This document shows positions 50,769-61,877 of a DNA stretch of 64,000 nucleotides, piece by piece (within the stretch, counting starts at the first letter, position 1; every line of letters starts with the position of its first letter). The stretch lies in the NCBI RefSeq assembly GCF_001905595.1, contig NZ_LIXI01000010.1, positions 248,001-312,000 on the forward strand, in the 5' to 3' direction. The translations under genes and the position numbers were made by a program. Below the pieces are notes generated by a model. That model had not been told where the DNA came from. It made no database searches and was given only the letters and a program-made list of their open reading frames with translations. This DNA is from Streptomyces sp. CB00316 (GTDB lineage: Bacteria; Actinomycetota; Actinomycetes; Streptomycetales; Streptomycetaceae).

Positions 50769-53700
50769 ATGCAGCCACCACGAGGTCTCCACCATGGCGC
50801 TGGAAAGGTCTTCAGCAGCGCCGCCCGTACGAGACGGAGCCGCACGGCCGCCGTCCTCGCGGCATCACTCGCCCTGGCCCTCGCGGCCCCCACGGCCGCC
50901 GTCGCCGGCCCGTCCCAGGTGCCGCAGAAGCCTTCCGGCGAAAGGACGTTCCGCTCCTCGTTCGAGGCGGACGAGAAGCAGCCGGACTGGCGCAACACGG
51001 TAGAAGAAGGACCGGACGGCACAGAGCGCTCATCGGGTGTCGACGGCGGATTCTCCGCCGGAATACCGGGCAATGTCACCGGCCGGGTGACCGACGTCCT
51101 CGCCAGCGCCGAGAACACCGCTGGCGGCGAGGTCAAGGAGAACCTGGTCGACGTCGAACCGGGCTCCAAGTGGCTGGCGTTCGCGAAGACCGGCTGGGTC
51201 GAGTTCGACCTGGACGAGCCGGTGGAGGTGGTGACGTACGCGCTCACCTCCGCCAACGACCACGCCCCGCGCGACCCGAAGGACTGGACGCTCAAGGGCT
51301 CCGCCGACGGCAAGGAGTGGACCGACCTCGACCGGCGCACGGGCGAGAGCTTCGCCAAGCGGCACGAGACCAAGTCGTACGATTTCGCCTCCGGCACCGC
51401 CTACCGGCACTTCCGCCTGGAGATCACCGCCAACAACGGCACGCCGGACATCCTCCAGCTCGCCGACGTTCAGTTCTCGAACGGTGACACCTCCGATCCC
51501 GTCCCCGACGAGATGCGCAGCCAGGCCGACCGCGGCCCCTCCGGCTCGCCCACCGCGAAGGCTGGTGCGGGATTCACCGGAAGGAAGGCACTGCGTTACG
51601 CGGGTACGCACACGCCGGACGGCCGCGCGTACTCGTACAACAAGGTCTTCGACGTGAACACGGCCGTCACCAAGGACACCGAGCTCTCCTACCTCGTCTA
51701 TCCGCAGATGGGCGAGACGGACCTCAACTACCCCGCGACCCACATCGCGGTGGACCTGGCCTTCACCGACGGCACGTACCTGAGCGGGCTGAAGGCCACC
51801 GACAGCCACGGCGGACTGCTGACCCCGCAGGGCCAGGCCGACGCCAAGCGCCTGTACGTCAACCAGTGGAACAAGGTCGCCTCCCGCATCGGCACGGTGG
51901 CGGCGGGCAAGACGGTCGACCGGATCCTGGTGGCGTACGACTCCCCCAAGGGACCGGCGAAGTTCCAGGGCTGGGTCGACGACATCGCGATCGCCCCGAA
52001 GGCACCCGAGAAGCGCAAGGCGCACCTCTCGGACTACGCGCTGACCACCCGCGGCACCAACTCCAGCGGCGGCTTCTCCCGCGGCAACAACATTCCGGCC
52101 ACCGCGGTCCCCCATGGCTTCAACTTCTGGACTCCGGTGACCAACGCCGGTTCGCTGAGCTGGCTGTACGACTACCACCGGGGCAACAACGAGGACAACC
52201 TCCCCACGCTCCAGGCCTTCAGCGCCAGCCATGAGCCGAGCCCCTGGATGGGCGACCGGCAGACCTTCCAGGTGATGCCCACGGCCGCGGCCGGCACCCC
52301 GGACGCCGCCCGCACGGCGCGTGCGCTGCCGTTCCGGCACGAGAACGAGATCGCGAAGCCCCACTACTACGGCGTCACGTTCGAGAACGGCCTCAAGACC
52401 GAGATCGCGCCGACGGACCACGCGGCCCGGATGCGGTTCACCTACCCCGGCACGGACGCCGGCCTGGTCTTCGACAACGTGTCGAACGCCGGCGGTCTGA
52501 CTCTGGACGCCAGGTCCCGCTCCTTCTCCGGTTACACGGACGTGAAGAGCGGCCTGTCCACCGGGGCGACCCGCATGTTCGTGTACGGCGTCTTCGACGC
52601 GCCGGTGACGGACAGCGGCAAGCTGAAGGGCGGCGGGGGCGACGACGTCACCGGCTTCTTCCGCTTCGACGCGGGCAAGGACCGCACGGTCAACCTGCGT
52701 CTGGCGACCTCGCTGATCGGCGTCGACCAGGCGAAGAAGAACCTGGCGACGGAGATCCCGGAGTCCACGTCCTTCGAGAAGGTGCAGCGCACGGCGCAGG
52801 CGGCCTGGGACGACGTCCTGGGGACGATCGAGGTCGAGGGCGCCGACGCCGACCAGCTCACCTCGCTCTACTCCAGCCTCTACCGCCTCTACCTCTACCC
52901 GAACTCCGGCCACGAGAAGGTCGACGGGAAGAACAAGTACGCGAGCCCCTTCTCCAAGCCGGCCGGCACGGACACCCCGACGCAGACCGGCGCGAAGATC
53001 GTCGACGGCAAGGTGTACGTCAACAACGGCTTCTGGGACACCTACCGCACGACCTGGCCCGCCTACTCCTTCTTCTCCCCGAAGAAGGCAGGCGAGCTGG
53101 TGGACGGCTTCGTCCAGCACTACAAGGACGGCGGCTGGACCTCCCGTTGGTCCTCCCCCGGTTACGCGGACCTGATGACCGGCACCAGCTCGGACGTGGC
53201 CTTCGCCGACGCCTACGTCAAGGGCGTGAAGTTCGACGCGGAGGCGGCGTACGACGCGGCGGTCAAGAACGCCACGGTGGCCCCTCCCTCCGCCGGCGTC
53301 GGCCGCAAGGGCATGGAGACCTCCGTCTTCACGGGTTACGCGAACACCGCGACCCACGAGGGCCTCTCCTGGTCGCTGGAGGGCTACCTCAACGACTACG
53401 GCATCGCGCGCATGGGCGAGGCGCTCTACAAGAAGACGAAGAAGGCGCGGTACAAGGAGGAGTCCGCCTACTTCCTGAACCGGGCGCAGAAGTACGTCAA
53501 GCTCTTCGACGAGAAGGCGGGCTTCTTCCAGGGCAGGAAGCCGAACGGCGACTGGCGCCTCCCGTCGGACCAGTACGACCCCCGCGTATGGGGCTACGAC
53601 TACACCGAGACCAACGGCTGGGGCTACGCCTTCACCGCCCCGCAGGACAGCCGGGGCCTGGCCAACCTGTACGGCGGCCGCGCGGGGCTCGGCAAGAAGC

Positions 53701-54641
53701 TGGACACGTACTTCTCGACGCCGGAGACGGCGGGCCCGGAGTTCGTCGGCAGTTACGGCGGAGTCATCCACGAGATGACCGAGGCGCGTGACGTGCGGAT
53801 GGGCCAGTACGGGCACAGCAACCAGGTCGCCCACCACGCCACGTACATGTACAACGCGGCCTCGCAGCCGTACAAGACGCAGGAGAAGGTCCGCGAGGTG
53901 CTGGGCCGCCTGTACGTCGGCAGCGAGATCGGGCAGGGCATCCACGGCGACGAGGACAACGGCGAGCAGTCGGCCTGGTACCTCTTCTCGGCGCTCGGCT
54001 TCTACCCGCTGGTGATGGGCAGCGGGGAGTACGCGATCGGCTCACCGCTGTTCAGGAAGGTCACCGTCCGCATGGACAACGGCCGCAAGCTGACCGTCAA
54101 GGCCCCCAAGAACAGCGCGAAGAACATCTACGTGCAGGGCGTGAAGGTCAACGGCAAGAAGTGGACCTCCACCGCGCTCCCGCACGACGTGCTGGCCAAG
54201 GGCGGCACGCTGGAGTTCGACATGGGTCCGAAGCCGTCCGCCTGGGGCACGGGCAAGGACGCGGCCCCGGTCTCCATCCAGCAGGACGACAAGGCCCCGG
54301 CCCCCAAGGGCGATGTGCTGAAGGGCGACGGGGCGCTGTTCGACAACACCTCGGCGACGGCGGCGGATGTCACCTCCGTCGAGCTGCCGGCCGGCGCGTC
54401 CACCAAAGCGCTCCAGTACACGCTGACGTCGTCGGCGGCGGACAAGGCCCCGACGGGCTGGACGCTCCAGGGCTCGCCCGACGGCAGGAAGTGGACGGAC
54501 CTCGACCGCCGCTCCGGCCAGTCCTTCGCCTGGGACAAGCAGACCCGGGCCTTCTCGGTGGACCAGCCCGGCGCGTACGCGCAGTACCGGCTGGTGCTGA
54601 CGGGTCCGGCGACGCTGGCGGAGGTGGAGCTGCTCTCCTGA
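50769..54641 (+). CDS. Secreted GH92 alpha-mannosidase with two discoidin-like domains
   Basis: A 1290-residue exported enzyme. A long signal (RTRRSRTAAVLAASLALALA, cleavage after AVA) is followed by an F5/8-type C domain (~75-225: DWTLKGSADGKEWTDLDRRT), a beta-sandwich linker, the GH92 region (~420-1150) and a second F5/8-type C domain at the end (GWTLQGSPDGRKWTDLDRRS). GH92 blocks are NNGFWDTYRTTWPAYSFFSP and WYLFSALGFYPLVMGSGEYA, with the base residues Asp1061 and Asp1063 in HGDEDNGEQ. At the catalytic-acid position (Glu in GNEPSHH of ordinary members) this protein has Gln1019 (GHSNQVAHH). That change is known from mannose-1-phospho-6-mannose-cleaving GH92. Start ATG 50769 follows GGGAGG; ATG 50724 is an alternative. 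Confidence 0.88.
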   Translation: MQPPRGLHHGAGKVFSSAARTRRSRTAAVLAASLALALAAPTAAVAGPSQVPQKPSGERTFRSSFEADEKQPDWRNTVEEGPDGTERSSGVDGGFSAGIPGNVTGRVTDVLASAENTAGGEVKENLVDVEPGSKWLAFAKTGWVEFDLDEPVEVVTYALTSANDHAPRDPKDWTLKGSADGKEWTDLDRRTGESFAKRHETKSYDFASGTAYRHFRLEITANNGTPDILQLADVQFSNGDTSDPVPDEMRSQADRGPSGSPTAKAGAGFTGRKALRYAGTHTPDGRAYSYNKVFDVNTAVTKDTELSYLVYPQMGETDLNYPATHIAVDLAFTDGTYLSGLKATDSHGGLLTPQGQADAKRLYVNQWNKVASRIGTVAAGKTVDRILVAYDSPKGPAKFQGWVDDIAIAPKAPEKRKAHLSDYALTTRGTNSSGGFSRGNNIPATAVPHGFNFWTPVTNAGSLSWLYDYHRGNNEDNLPTLQAFSASHEPSPWMGDRQTFQVMPTAAAGTPDAARTARALPFRHENEIAKPHYYGVTFENGLKTEIAPTDHAARMRFTYPGTDAGLVFDNVSNAGGLTLDARSRSFSGYTDVKSGLSTGATRMFVYGVFDAPVTDSGKLKGGGGDDVTGFFRFDAGKDRTVNLRLATSLIGVDQAKKNLATEIPESTSFEKVQRTAQAAWDDVLGTIEVEGADADQLTSLYSSLYRLYLYPNSGHEKVDGKNKYASPFSKPAGTDTPTQTGAKIVDGKVYVNNGFWDTYRTTWPAYSFFSPKKAGELVDGFVQHYKDGGWTSRWSSPGYADLMTGTSSDVAFADAYVKGVKFDAEAAYDAAVKNATVAPPSAGVGRKGMETSVFTGYANTATHEGLSWSLEGYLNDYGIARMGEALYKKTKKARYKEESAYFLNRAQKYVKLFDEKAGFFQGRKPNGDWRLPSDQYDPRVWGYDYTETNGWGYAFTAPQDSRGLANLYGGRAGLGKKLDTYFSTPETAGPEFVGSYGGVIHEMTEARDVRMGQYGHSNQVAHHATYMYNAASQPYKTQEKVREVLGRLYVGSEIGQGIHGDEDNGEQSAWYLFSALGFYPLVMGSGEYAIGSPLFRKVTVRMDNGRKLTVKAPKNSAKNIYVQGVKVNGKKWTSTALPHDVLAKGGTLEFDMGPKPSAWGTGKDAAPVSIQQDDKAPAPKGDVLKGDGALFDNTSATAADVTSVELPAGASTKALQYTLTSSAADKAPTGWTLQGSPDGRKWTDLDRRSGQSFAWDKQTRAFSVDQPGAYAQYRLVLTGPATLAEVELLS

Positions 54642-54662
54642 CCTGTGCGTGACGCACGTCGG

Positions 54663-54693
54663 CGGCCGGTACCCGAGCACGGGGCACCGGCCG
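54663..54693. terminator. Bidirectional terminator after GH92 and the phosphatase gene
   Basis: CGGCCGGT / ACCGGCCG stem extended by CCC/GGG pairs, between convergent genes. Confidence 0.6.
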
Positions 54694-54701
54694 TCGGCGT
54701 T

Positions 54702-55319
54702 TCAGGCCTCGTGCAGGCTCTCGGGAAGGGCGACGTTGAGCGCGGCGACGACGGGCCGGCCGTGTTCGGTGCCGAGCCTGGAGACGGCCCCGGTGGCGAG
54801 CTGGAAGAGCCGGCCCTCGGCCGGGGTCAGGCCGAGGTAGCGGGCGGTGAGGACGCGCAGGAAGTGCGAGTGGGCGACGAGCGCGATGTCCGCGCTCCCG
54901 ATCCCCTCGGCGGCCGACCGGACGCCCGCGAGCACCTGGTCGGCGCGCTGCCCGACCTCGGCGGGGCTCTCGCCGGGGTGTTCGTCGGAGCCGGGGTCGA
55001 CGCCATCGGTCCAGAGGTTCCAGAAGGGGCGGGTGCGGCGGATCGCCTGGGTGGTGATGCCCTCGTAGCCGCCGTAGTCCCATTCCCGCAGCTCGGGGGT
55101 GACCCGGGGGGCGTGGAGCCCGGCCAGCTCGGCGGTGCGGCGGGCCCGGATCGAGGGGCTGACGAGGGTGAGCCCGATGTTCCGCTCGGCGAGCAGCGGC
55201 ACGAGGGCGCGGGCCTGGCGCCGGCCGGTGGCGGTCAGCGGGAGGTCGGTCCAGCTCGTGTGCTGCCCGGAGCGGGACCATTCGGTCTCACCGTGCCGGA
55301 TGAGGATCAGCTCGCCCAT
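54702..55319 (-). CDS. Histidine phosphatase family protein
   Basis: A 205-residue member of the phosphoglycerate-mutase-like branch. The catalytic block LILIRHGETEWSRSGQHTSW carries His9, with Arg in SPSIRARRTAELAG, Glu in EWDYGGYEG and the second His in LVAHSHFLRVLTARYLG. The second core motif and length fit phosphatases acting on small phosphorylated metabolites; the substrate is unknown. The ATG lies inside the end of a small upstream ORF (13-base overlap). Confidence 0.85.
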   Translation of the reverse strand: MGELILIRHGETEWSRSGQHTSWTDLPLTATGRRQARALVPLLAERNIGLTLVSPSIRARRTAELAGLHAPRVTPELREWDYGGYEGITTQAIRRTRPFWNLWTDGVDPGSDEHPGESPAEVGQRADQVLAGVRSAAEGIGSADIALVAHSHFLRVLTARYLGLTPAEGRLFQLATGAVSRLGTEHGRPVVAALNVALPESLHEA

Positions 55320-55507
55320 GGTGGTCCGTTCACTTTCTGTACGGGTGGTACGGGGGTGGCGCCGACGTTGCCGATGATGCCGGCGGTGCTGGTGTTGCCG
55401 TCGGTGCTGGTGTTGCCGTCGGTGCTGGTGTTGCCGTCAGTGCTGGTGTTGCCGGTGCTGCTGCTGTTACTGACAGGATCAGTGGGGTGGTGGGGCGGTG
55501 GAGCCAC
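55307..55507 (-). CDS. Small repeat ORF upstream of the phosphatase gene
   Basis: A possible 66-residue protein, unlike any family I recognise. It is composed of Pro/His at the start (VAPPPHHPTDPVSNSSS), then four NTSTDG-type hexapeptide repeats, then GNVGATPVPPVQKVNGPPWA. GTG 55507 has GAGGGA about ten bases upstream. The stop overlaps the phosphatase start by 13 bases, which would couple their translation. It may be a real small protein or a chance ORF over a tandem repeat. Confidence 0.4.
   Translation of the reverse strand: MAPPPHHPTDPVSNSSSTGNTSTDGNTSTDGNTSTDGNTSTAGIIGNVGATPVPPVQKVNGPPWAS
55385..55456. repeat. 18-base tandem repeat, four copies
   Basis: Unit GGTGCTGGTGTTGCCGTC; the first three copies are identical and the fourth has changes at both ends. 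The 18-base length keeps the frame. Confidence 0.85.
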
Positions 55508-55552
55508 GTACCGTAAGTCCCTCACCTGACCGACATCCCGTGGGGGGACCCC

Positions 55553-56113
55553 ATGTCCGACAACTCGCCGCCTCCGCCGCCCGAACAGCCGCAGCCGTCG
55601 CCCTGGGGGCCTCCCGCCGCACCGCCGGGCACGCCGCGCACGGGGCTGATCGTGTCGCTCGCCGTGGGCGGTGGACTGGTCGTGGCGGGGGCGCTGGTGG
55701 CGCTGGTCTACTCCCTGATGGACTCGGTCTCGGACTCCATCGCGCTGCCGCCCGCGCGGTCGGAGGCGCCCTCCTCCGAGCCGTACGAGGAGGAGCCGGT
55801 GGAGGAGGAGCCCGAGCCCGTCGCGTCCGGGCCGGCCGCCGAGGGGGACGTCACCGTCACGAAGTGCACGCGGGACTCGCTGATCGGCTGGCCGCACGCC
55901 GATCTGAAGATCGTGAACGGGAGCGGGAGCCCGGCGGGTTACGTCGTGTTCGTCGAGTTCCTGGATGCGAAGGGCGCGGTGCTGACCGACGGCGTCGCGA
56001 CCACCGACGACGTGGCCCCCGGCGCGTCGGTGGAGGTGGAGGCGCAGGGAGTCGGCGAGGTGCCGACGGGCACGAAGTGCCGCGTCAAGCAGGTGACGCG
56101 GGACCCGATGTAG
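55553..56113 (+). CDS. Pro-rich single-pass membrane protein
   Basis: A 186-residue protein. A Pro/Gln-rich cytoplasmic tail (SPPPPPEQPQPSPWGPPAAP) is followed by one membrane helix (LIVSLAVGGGLVVAGALVAL), an acidic stalk (EPYEEEPVEEEPEP) and a ~90-residue extracellular beta domain (DVTVTKCTRDSLIGWPHADL, VVFVEFLDAKGAVLTDG, PTGTKCRVKQVTR) with two cysteines. The outer part resembles FxLYD-like small sandwich domains of actinobacterial surface proteins. Function unknown. ATG with GTGGGGGG upstream. Confidence 0.65.
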   Translation: MSDNSPPPPPEQPQPSPWGPPAAPPGTPRTGLIVSLAVGGGLVVAGALVALVYSLMDSVSDSIALPPARSEAPSSEPYEEEPVEEEPEPVASGPAAEGDVTVTKCTRDSLIGWPHADLKIVNGSGSPAGYVVFVEFLDAKGAVLTDGVATTDDVAPGASVEVEAQGVGEVPTGTKCRVKQVTRDPM

Positions 56114-56148
56114 GGCTCCGGGGCCGTGTCCGGTGCGCTGTGACGCCG

Positions 56149-56187
56149 AAGGGCCGCACCCCGGGGAGAACCCGGGGTGCGGCCCTT
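56149..56187. terminator. Bidirectional terminator between membrane-protein gene and acnA
   Basis: 17-base stem AAGGGCCGCACCCCGGG / CCCGGGGTGCGGCCCTT with a GAGAA loop. Confidence 0.8.
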
Positions 56188-56210
56188 TCCACTCGGTCGT
56201 CCTGGTCCGC

Positions 56211-58928
<2,718 letters not shown>

Positions 58929-59024
58929 GACAGTCTCCTTCTTCAATGTGCGCGTTCTACCGCGCCGCGCCTCATTGGCAGCGGGCGCCGCGTTGTGCCG
59001 CCTACGGCCCCGACCATCCGCTAA

Positions 59025-59052
59025 GGTAAGGCTTAGTTAGGCATGCCTTACC
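59025..59052. promoter_or_regulatory. Candidate iron box upstream of acnA
   Basis: GGTAAGGC ... GCCTTACC with a 12-base spacer. The overlapping TAAGGTAAGGCTTAGTTAG matches the DtxR/IdeR/DmdR 19-base consensus at ~13 positions. ~100 bases before the acnA start. Confidence 0.4.
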
Positions 59053-59081
59053 GGGCGGCGGCTGCGGTGCGCCTCGGCAGA

Positions 59082-59099
59082 TATCTCGATGTCGAGATA
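59082..59099. promoter_or_regulatory. MarR-type palindrome upstream of acnA, possibly a TamR site
   Basis: TATCTCGA-TG-TCGAGATA, 18 bases, perfect arms. In S. coelicolor the MarR-family protein TamR, which senses aconitate and citrate, is reported to bind the aconitase promoter. That this is its site is inference. Confidence 0.45.
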
Positions 59100-59167
59100 A
59101 CTCTAGTACATAGCCGCCGCCCGGTCATGCCCAGGTGCCCTTTGACCGCTGTCATCCAATCGAGGCG

Positions 59168-59218
59168 TTTGACAGCGAACCCAGTCGTTCCGGCTTCCTT
59201 GCCAGCGAACCTAGTCGT
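59168..59218. repeat. Directly repeated putative TnsB-binding sites
   Basis: CAGCGAACCCAGTCGT (59173-59188) and CAGCGAACCTAGTCGT (59203-59218), each preceded by TTG(A/C). A weaker third copy with TTTGAC and CCAATCG lies at 59141-59162. Spacing is ~30 bases. Confidence 0.55.
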
Positions 59219-59244
59219 ACGAGGTGACGTCCTGGGGGTGCTGG

Positions 59245-59997
59245 ATGGCCGTACCGGTGGGGATGGATCTTGCCGAGCCGTACGTCGAGCTGTCGTACGT
59301 GGATGCGGTACGCGAGTCTCGGCGGCGTCCGCTGCTGGACTGCGCGACGACACGGTTCGAGGACGTGGCCGCAGTGCGGCCGTTTCGCTGGTCGCGAGGT
59401 GAGCGTCACTTCCCGGGCTGGTACTGGGCGGCGACGACCGGGCGGCACGTCGGCTTCGAGTCCTGGCTGGAACGGGACCGGCTTGTGCTGATGGACTTCG
59501 ATCCCGAGGTGGCGGGGATCGCCTCGCAGCCGTTCTGGCTGCACTGGCACGACGGCGAGCGGGAGCGTCGGCACGCGCCGGACTACTTCGTACGTCGCGC
59601 GGACGGCTCGGCGGTGGTCGTCGACGTCCGCGCCGATGAGCGGATCGAACCGAGGGACGCGGAGGCGTTCGAGGTGACGCGCCGGGCCTGCCGTCAGGCG
59701 GGATGGAGCTTCGAGCGGGTCGGGGTTCCGGAGGAAGTGCTGCTGGCGAACGTGCGGTGGCTGTCGCGCTACCGGCATCCCCGGTGTCGGCGCGGGCCGG
59801 TCGTGGATCGTCTCCGGGAGCTATTCGCGGAACCGGCCCCGTTGATGGCCGGTGCGGATGCGGCCGGTGAACGGCTTGAGACGCTCCCCGTCCTGTTCCA
59901 TCTCCTCTGGCTGCGCGAGTTGGCCGCCGAGGGGCTGACGGCCGGGCTGCTGGGGCCGTCCACCGTCGTGCGCCTGGCGGACGGAAGTGTTCAGTGA
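59245..59997 (+). CDS. tnsA: TnsA-like transposon endonuclease subunit
   Basis: A 250-residue restriction-endonuclease-fold protein that cuts the 5' ends of Tn7-like elements. The core is visible: Glu in HVGFESWLERDRLVLMDFDP, then RRHAPDYFVRRADGSAVVVD with the PD-type Asp, and VVVDVRADERIEP at the (D/E)xK position, here DVR, an Arg variant. A C-terminal helical region probably contacts TnsC (LPVLFHLLWLRELAAEGLTA). The start is uncertain between ATG 59245, ATG 59263 and GTG 59224. It overlaps tnsB by GTGA. Confidence 0.8.
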   Translation: MAVPVGMDLAEPYVELSYVDAVRESRRRPLLDCATTRFEDVAAVRPFRWSRGERHFPGWYWAATTGRHVGFESWLERDRLVLMDFDPEVAGIASQPFWLHWHDGERERRHAPDYFVRRADGSAVVVDVRADERIEPRDAEAFEVTRRACRQAGWSFERVGVPEEVLLANVRWLSRYRHPRCRRGPVVDRLRELFAEPAPLMAGADAAGERLETLPVLFHLLWLRELAAEGLTAGLLGPSTVVRLADGSVQ

Positions 59998-61877
59998 CGG
60001 GGGCCGGGAAGGAACGGCAGGTGCCTGCGTCGGCCAGGATCGCGGAGTTCCCGCAGACCGCTGCGGAGCAGGCACGCTGGTGGGAGAGGCACATTCTGGA
60101 GGTGCTGGACGGCTTGCCGCCGGATGCTCCTGCGGGGAGGGTGCTGCGGCCGGAGTTCGACCCGGAGCGGAACTCGCTGGCTCAGCGGGAGCGGGCCAAG
60201 GCTGCCGAGCTGACGGCGGCCGGGCACGCGATGACGGCTAGCGGGGTCAAGCAGCGGCGCCAGCGCTATCAGCGGGACGGGCTGGTCGGACTGGCCGACG
60301 GCCGGTCGGCCAAGCAGATGCCGTCCTTCGGCCGGGTGGCCCCGGCGGTGGTCGAGGCGATGCAGCAGGCGATCGACGAGACGGCCGAGGCGTCGTCGAG
60401 GACGATCGGCTTCGTGGTCTGGCGAGCGACCCAGATCCTCGCCATGCGGGAGGACGCGCCGGACATCGAGGTTCCCTCGCAGCGCACGCTCTACCGGCTG
60501 TTCGACAAGCTAGCCACCGGCACCCATGCGACGGGCTCGGCGACCACACGCCGGTCGCTGAACGCTCGTCCGGCAAGGCCGTTCGGAGAGGTGCCGGCCT
60601 GCGCGCCGGGCGAGTGGATGCAGATCGACTCCACGCCGCTGGACGTCCTGGTCCGGCTGGACGACGGCATTGCTGAGAAGGTCGAGCTGACCGCCATGAT
60701 CGACCTGGCGACCAGGTCACTGGCCGCCGCAGTCCTGCGGCCGACGACGAAGGCGGCCGACGCATCCGCGCTGCTGGCCCGGAGTATCACCCCTGAGATG
60801 ATGCGTCCTGGCTGGTCAGATGCACTTCGGATGTCGAGATCTGTGCTGCCGCACCGGCGGCTGATGTCCCTGGACGAGCGGTTGGAGCACGCGGCTGCGA
60901 GGCCAGTGATCGTGCCGGACACGATCGTCTGCGACCACGGCAAGGTCTTCATCTCGAACAACTTCCGTGCTTCCTGCCGCTACTTGGGAATCAGCCTCCA
61001 GCCGACGCACAAGGCGTCCCCCTTCGAGAAGGGTGCGATCGAGAAGACGCTGGGTTCGGTGGCGACGCTGTTCGCGCAGTTCGTCGCGGGTTACACCGGC
61101 CGCTCGGTGGACCGCCGGGGCCGCGGCCTGGAGAACGGACCGCTGTGGTCCCTGCCCGAGCTCCAGGGCCTGCTGGACGAGTGGATCGTCATCTGGCAAA
61201 ACCGCCGGCACGACGCACTGCGGGACCCGGACTCACCCAAGCGGGCGTTCACGCCGAATGAGAAGTACGCGATGCTGCTGGAATCGTGCGGCTACATCCC
61301 GGCCCTCTTCAGCGGCGAGGACTACGTCGAGTTGCTGCCCGAACGCTGGCAGGCAATCAACTCCTACGGCATCCGGATCAACCACCGCACCTACGACGAC
61401 GCCGAGCTGACCCCGCTGCGCCGCCAGCACTCCGGGGTGGCGGAGAAGAAGGGGCTGTGGGAGATCCACTACGACCCCTACGACGTCTCCCGGGTCTGGG
61501 TACGCGACCGCCTCAGCGAGCCAGCCCGGTGGATCACGGTGTTCTGGAAACACCTGCACCGTGTCGGCGTCCCGTTCGGCGAGATGGCCTGGGACCACGC
61601 CCGTGACCAGGTCTCAGGAGGGACCGAGGAGCAGATCGCCGATGTCGCCGCGGACCTGCTGCGGCGAACACACGACGGACCTGCCCAGATGAAGGGCCGT
61701 GGGGCAAAACGGTCCCGGCGCGTCGCCGCGCGGACCCGGGCCACGGCCTCCGACCGGCCGGTCCCCGATCCGATCACCGCCGAAGCGGTCCAGGACGACC
61801 AGGCGGACACCGAGTCCGCGAAGGTCATCCCGCTGGGACTGTTCGACCCGCTTGCCAACCCCTGGAGGCGTCCGTGA
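59994..61877 (+). CDS. tnsB: TnsB-like DDE transposase
   Basis: A 627-residue RNase H-fold transposase that joins element ends to target DNA. N-terminal helix-turn-helix regions (LAQRERAKAAELTAAGHAMT, VKQRRQRYQRDGLVGLADGR) bind the ends. The catalytic triad fits Asp in EWMQIDSTPLDVLV, Asp in IVCDHGKVFISNNF and Glu in FEKGAIEKTLGSV. A Mu-C-like beta barrel follows (YGIRINHRTYDDAELTPLRR, LWEIHYDPYDVSRVWVRDR). The GTG start lies in the tnsA stop, and the stop overlaps tnsC. Confidence 0.88.
   Translation: MTGAGKERQVPASARIAEFPQTAAEQARWWERHILEVLDGLPPDAPAGRVLRPEFDPERNSLAQRERAKAAELTAAGHAMTASGVKQRRQRYQRDGLVGLADGRSAKQMPSFGRVAPAVVEAMQQAIDETAEASSRTIGFVVWRATQILAMREDAPDIEVPSQRTLYRLFDKLATGTHATGSATTRRSLNARPARPFGEVPACAPGEWMQIDSTPLDVLVRLDDGIAEKVELTAMIDLATRSLAAAVLRPTTKAADASALLARSITPEMMRPGWSDALRMSRSVLPHRRLMSLDERLEHAAARPVIVPDTIVCDHGKVFISNNFRASCRYLGISLQPTHKASPFEKGAIEKTLGSVATLFAQFVAGYTGRSVDRRGRGLENGPLWSLPELQGLLDEWIVIWQNRRHDALRDPDSPKRAFTPNEKYAMLLESCGYIPALFSGEDYVELLPERWQAINSYGIRINHRTYDDAELTPLRRQHSGVAEKKGLWEIHYDPYDVSRVWVRDRLSEPARWITVFWKHLHRVGVPFGEMAWDHARDQVSGGTEEQIADVAADLLRRTHDGPAQMKGRGAKRSRRVAARTRATASDRPVPDPITAEAVQDDQADTESAKVIPLGLFDPLANPWRRP

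Larger units (their letters stand above)
58929..59244. other. 316-base region: acnA promoter and left end of a Tn7-like element
   Basis: The left two thirds hold acnA regulatory sequence, including palindromes at 59025-59052 and 59082-59099. From ~59141 repeated TTTGAC...CCAGTCG blocks look like TnsB-binding sites. No gene is seen. Confidence 0.55.

Noticed and set aside
51030..53945. Very long open frame on the minus strand opposite the GH92 gene
   Set aside because: Shadow frame caused by high GC at third codon positions; composition is Arg/Val/Leu-rich with no family, and the plus strand carries a clear GH92.
55385..55456. CRISPR-like array
   Set aside because: Units abut without spacers and are only 18 bases; it is a simple tandem repeat.
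54645..55529. Plus-strand frame ending in VLVLPS repeats
   Set aside because: It is the reverse of the phosphatase gene plus the 18-base repeats; the phosphatase motifs on the minus strand are decisive.
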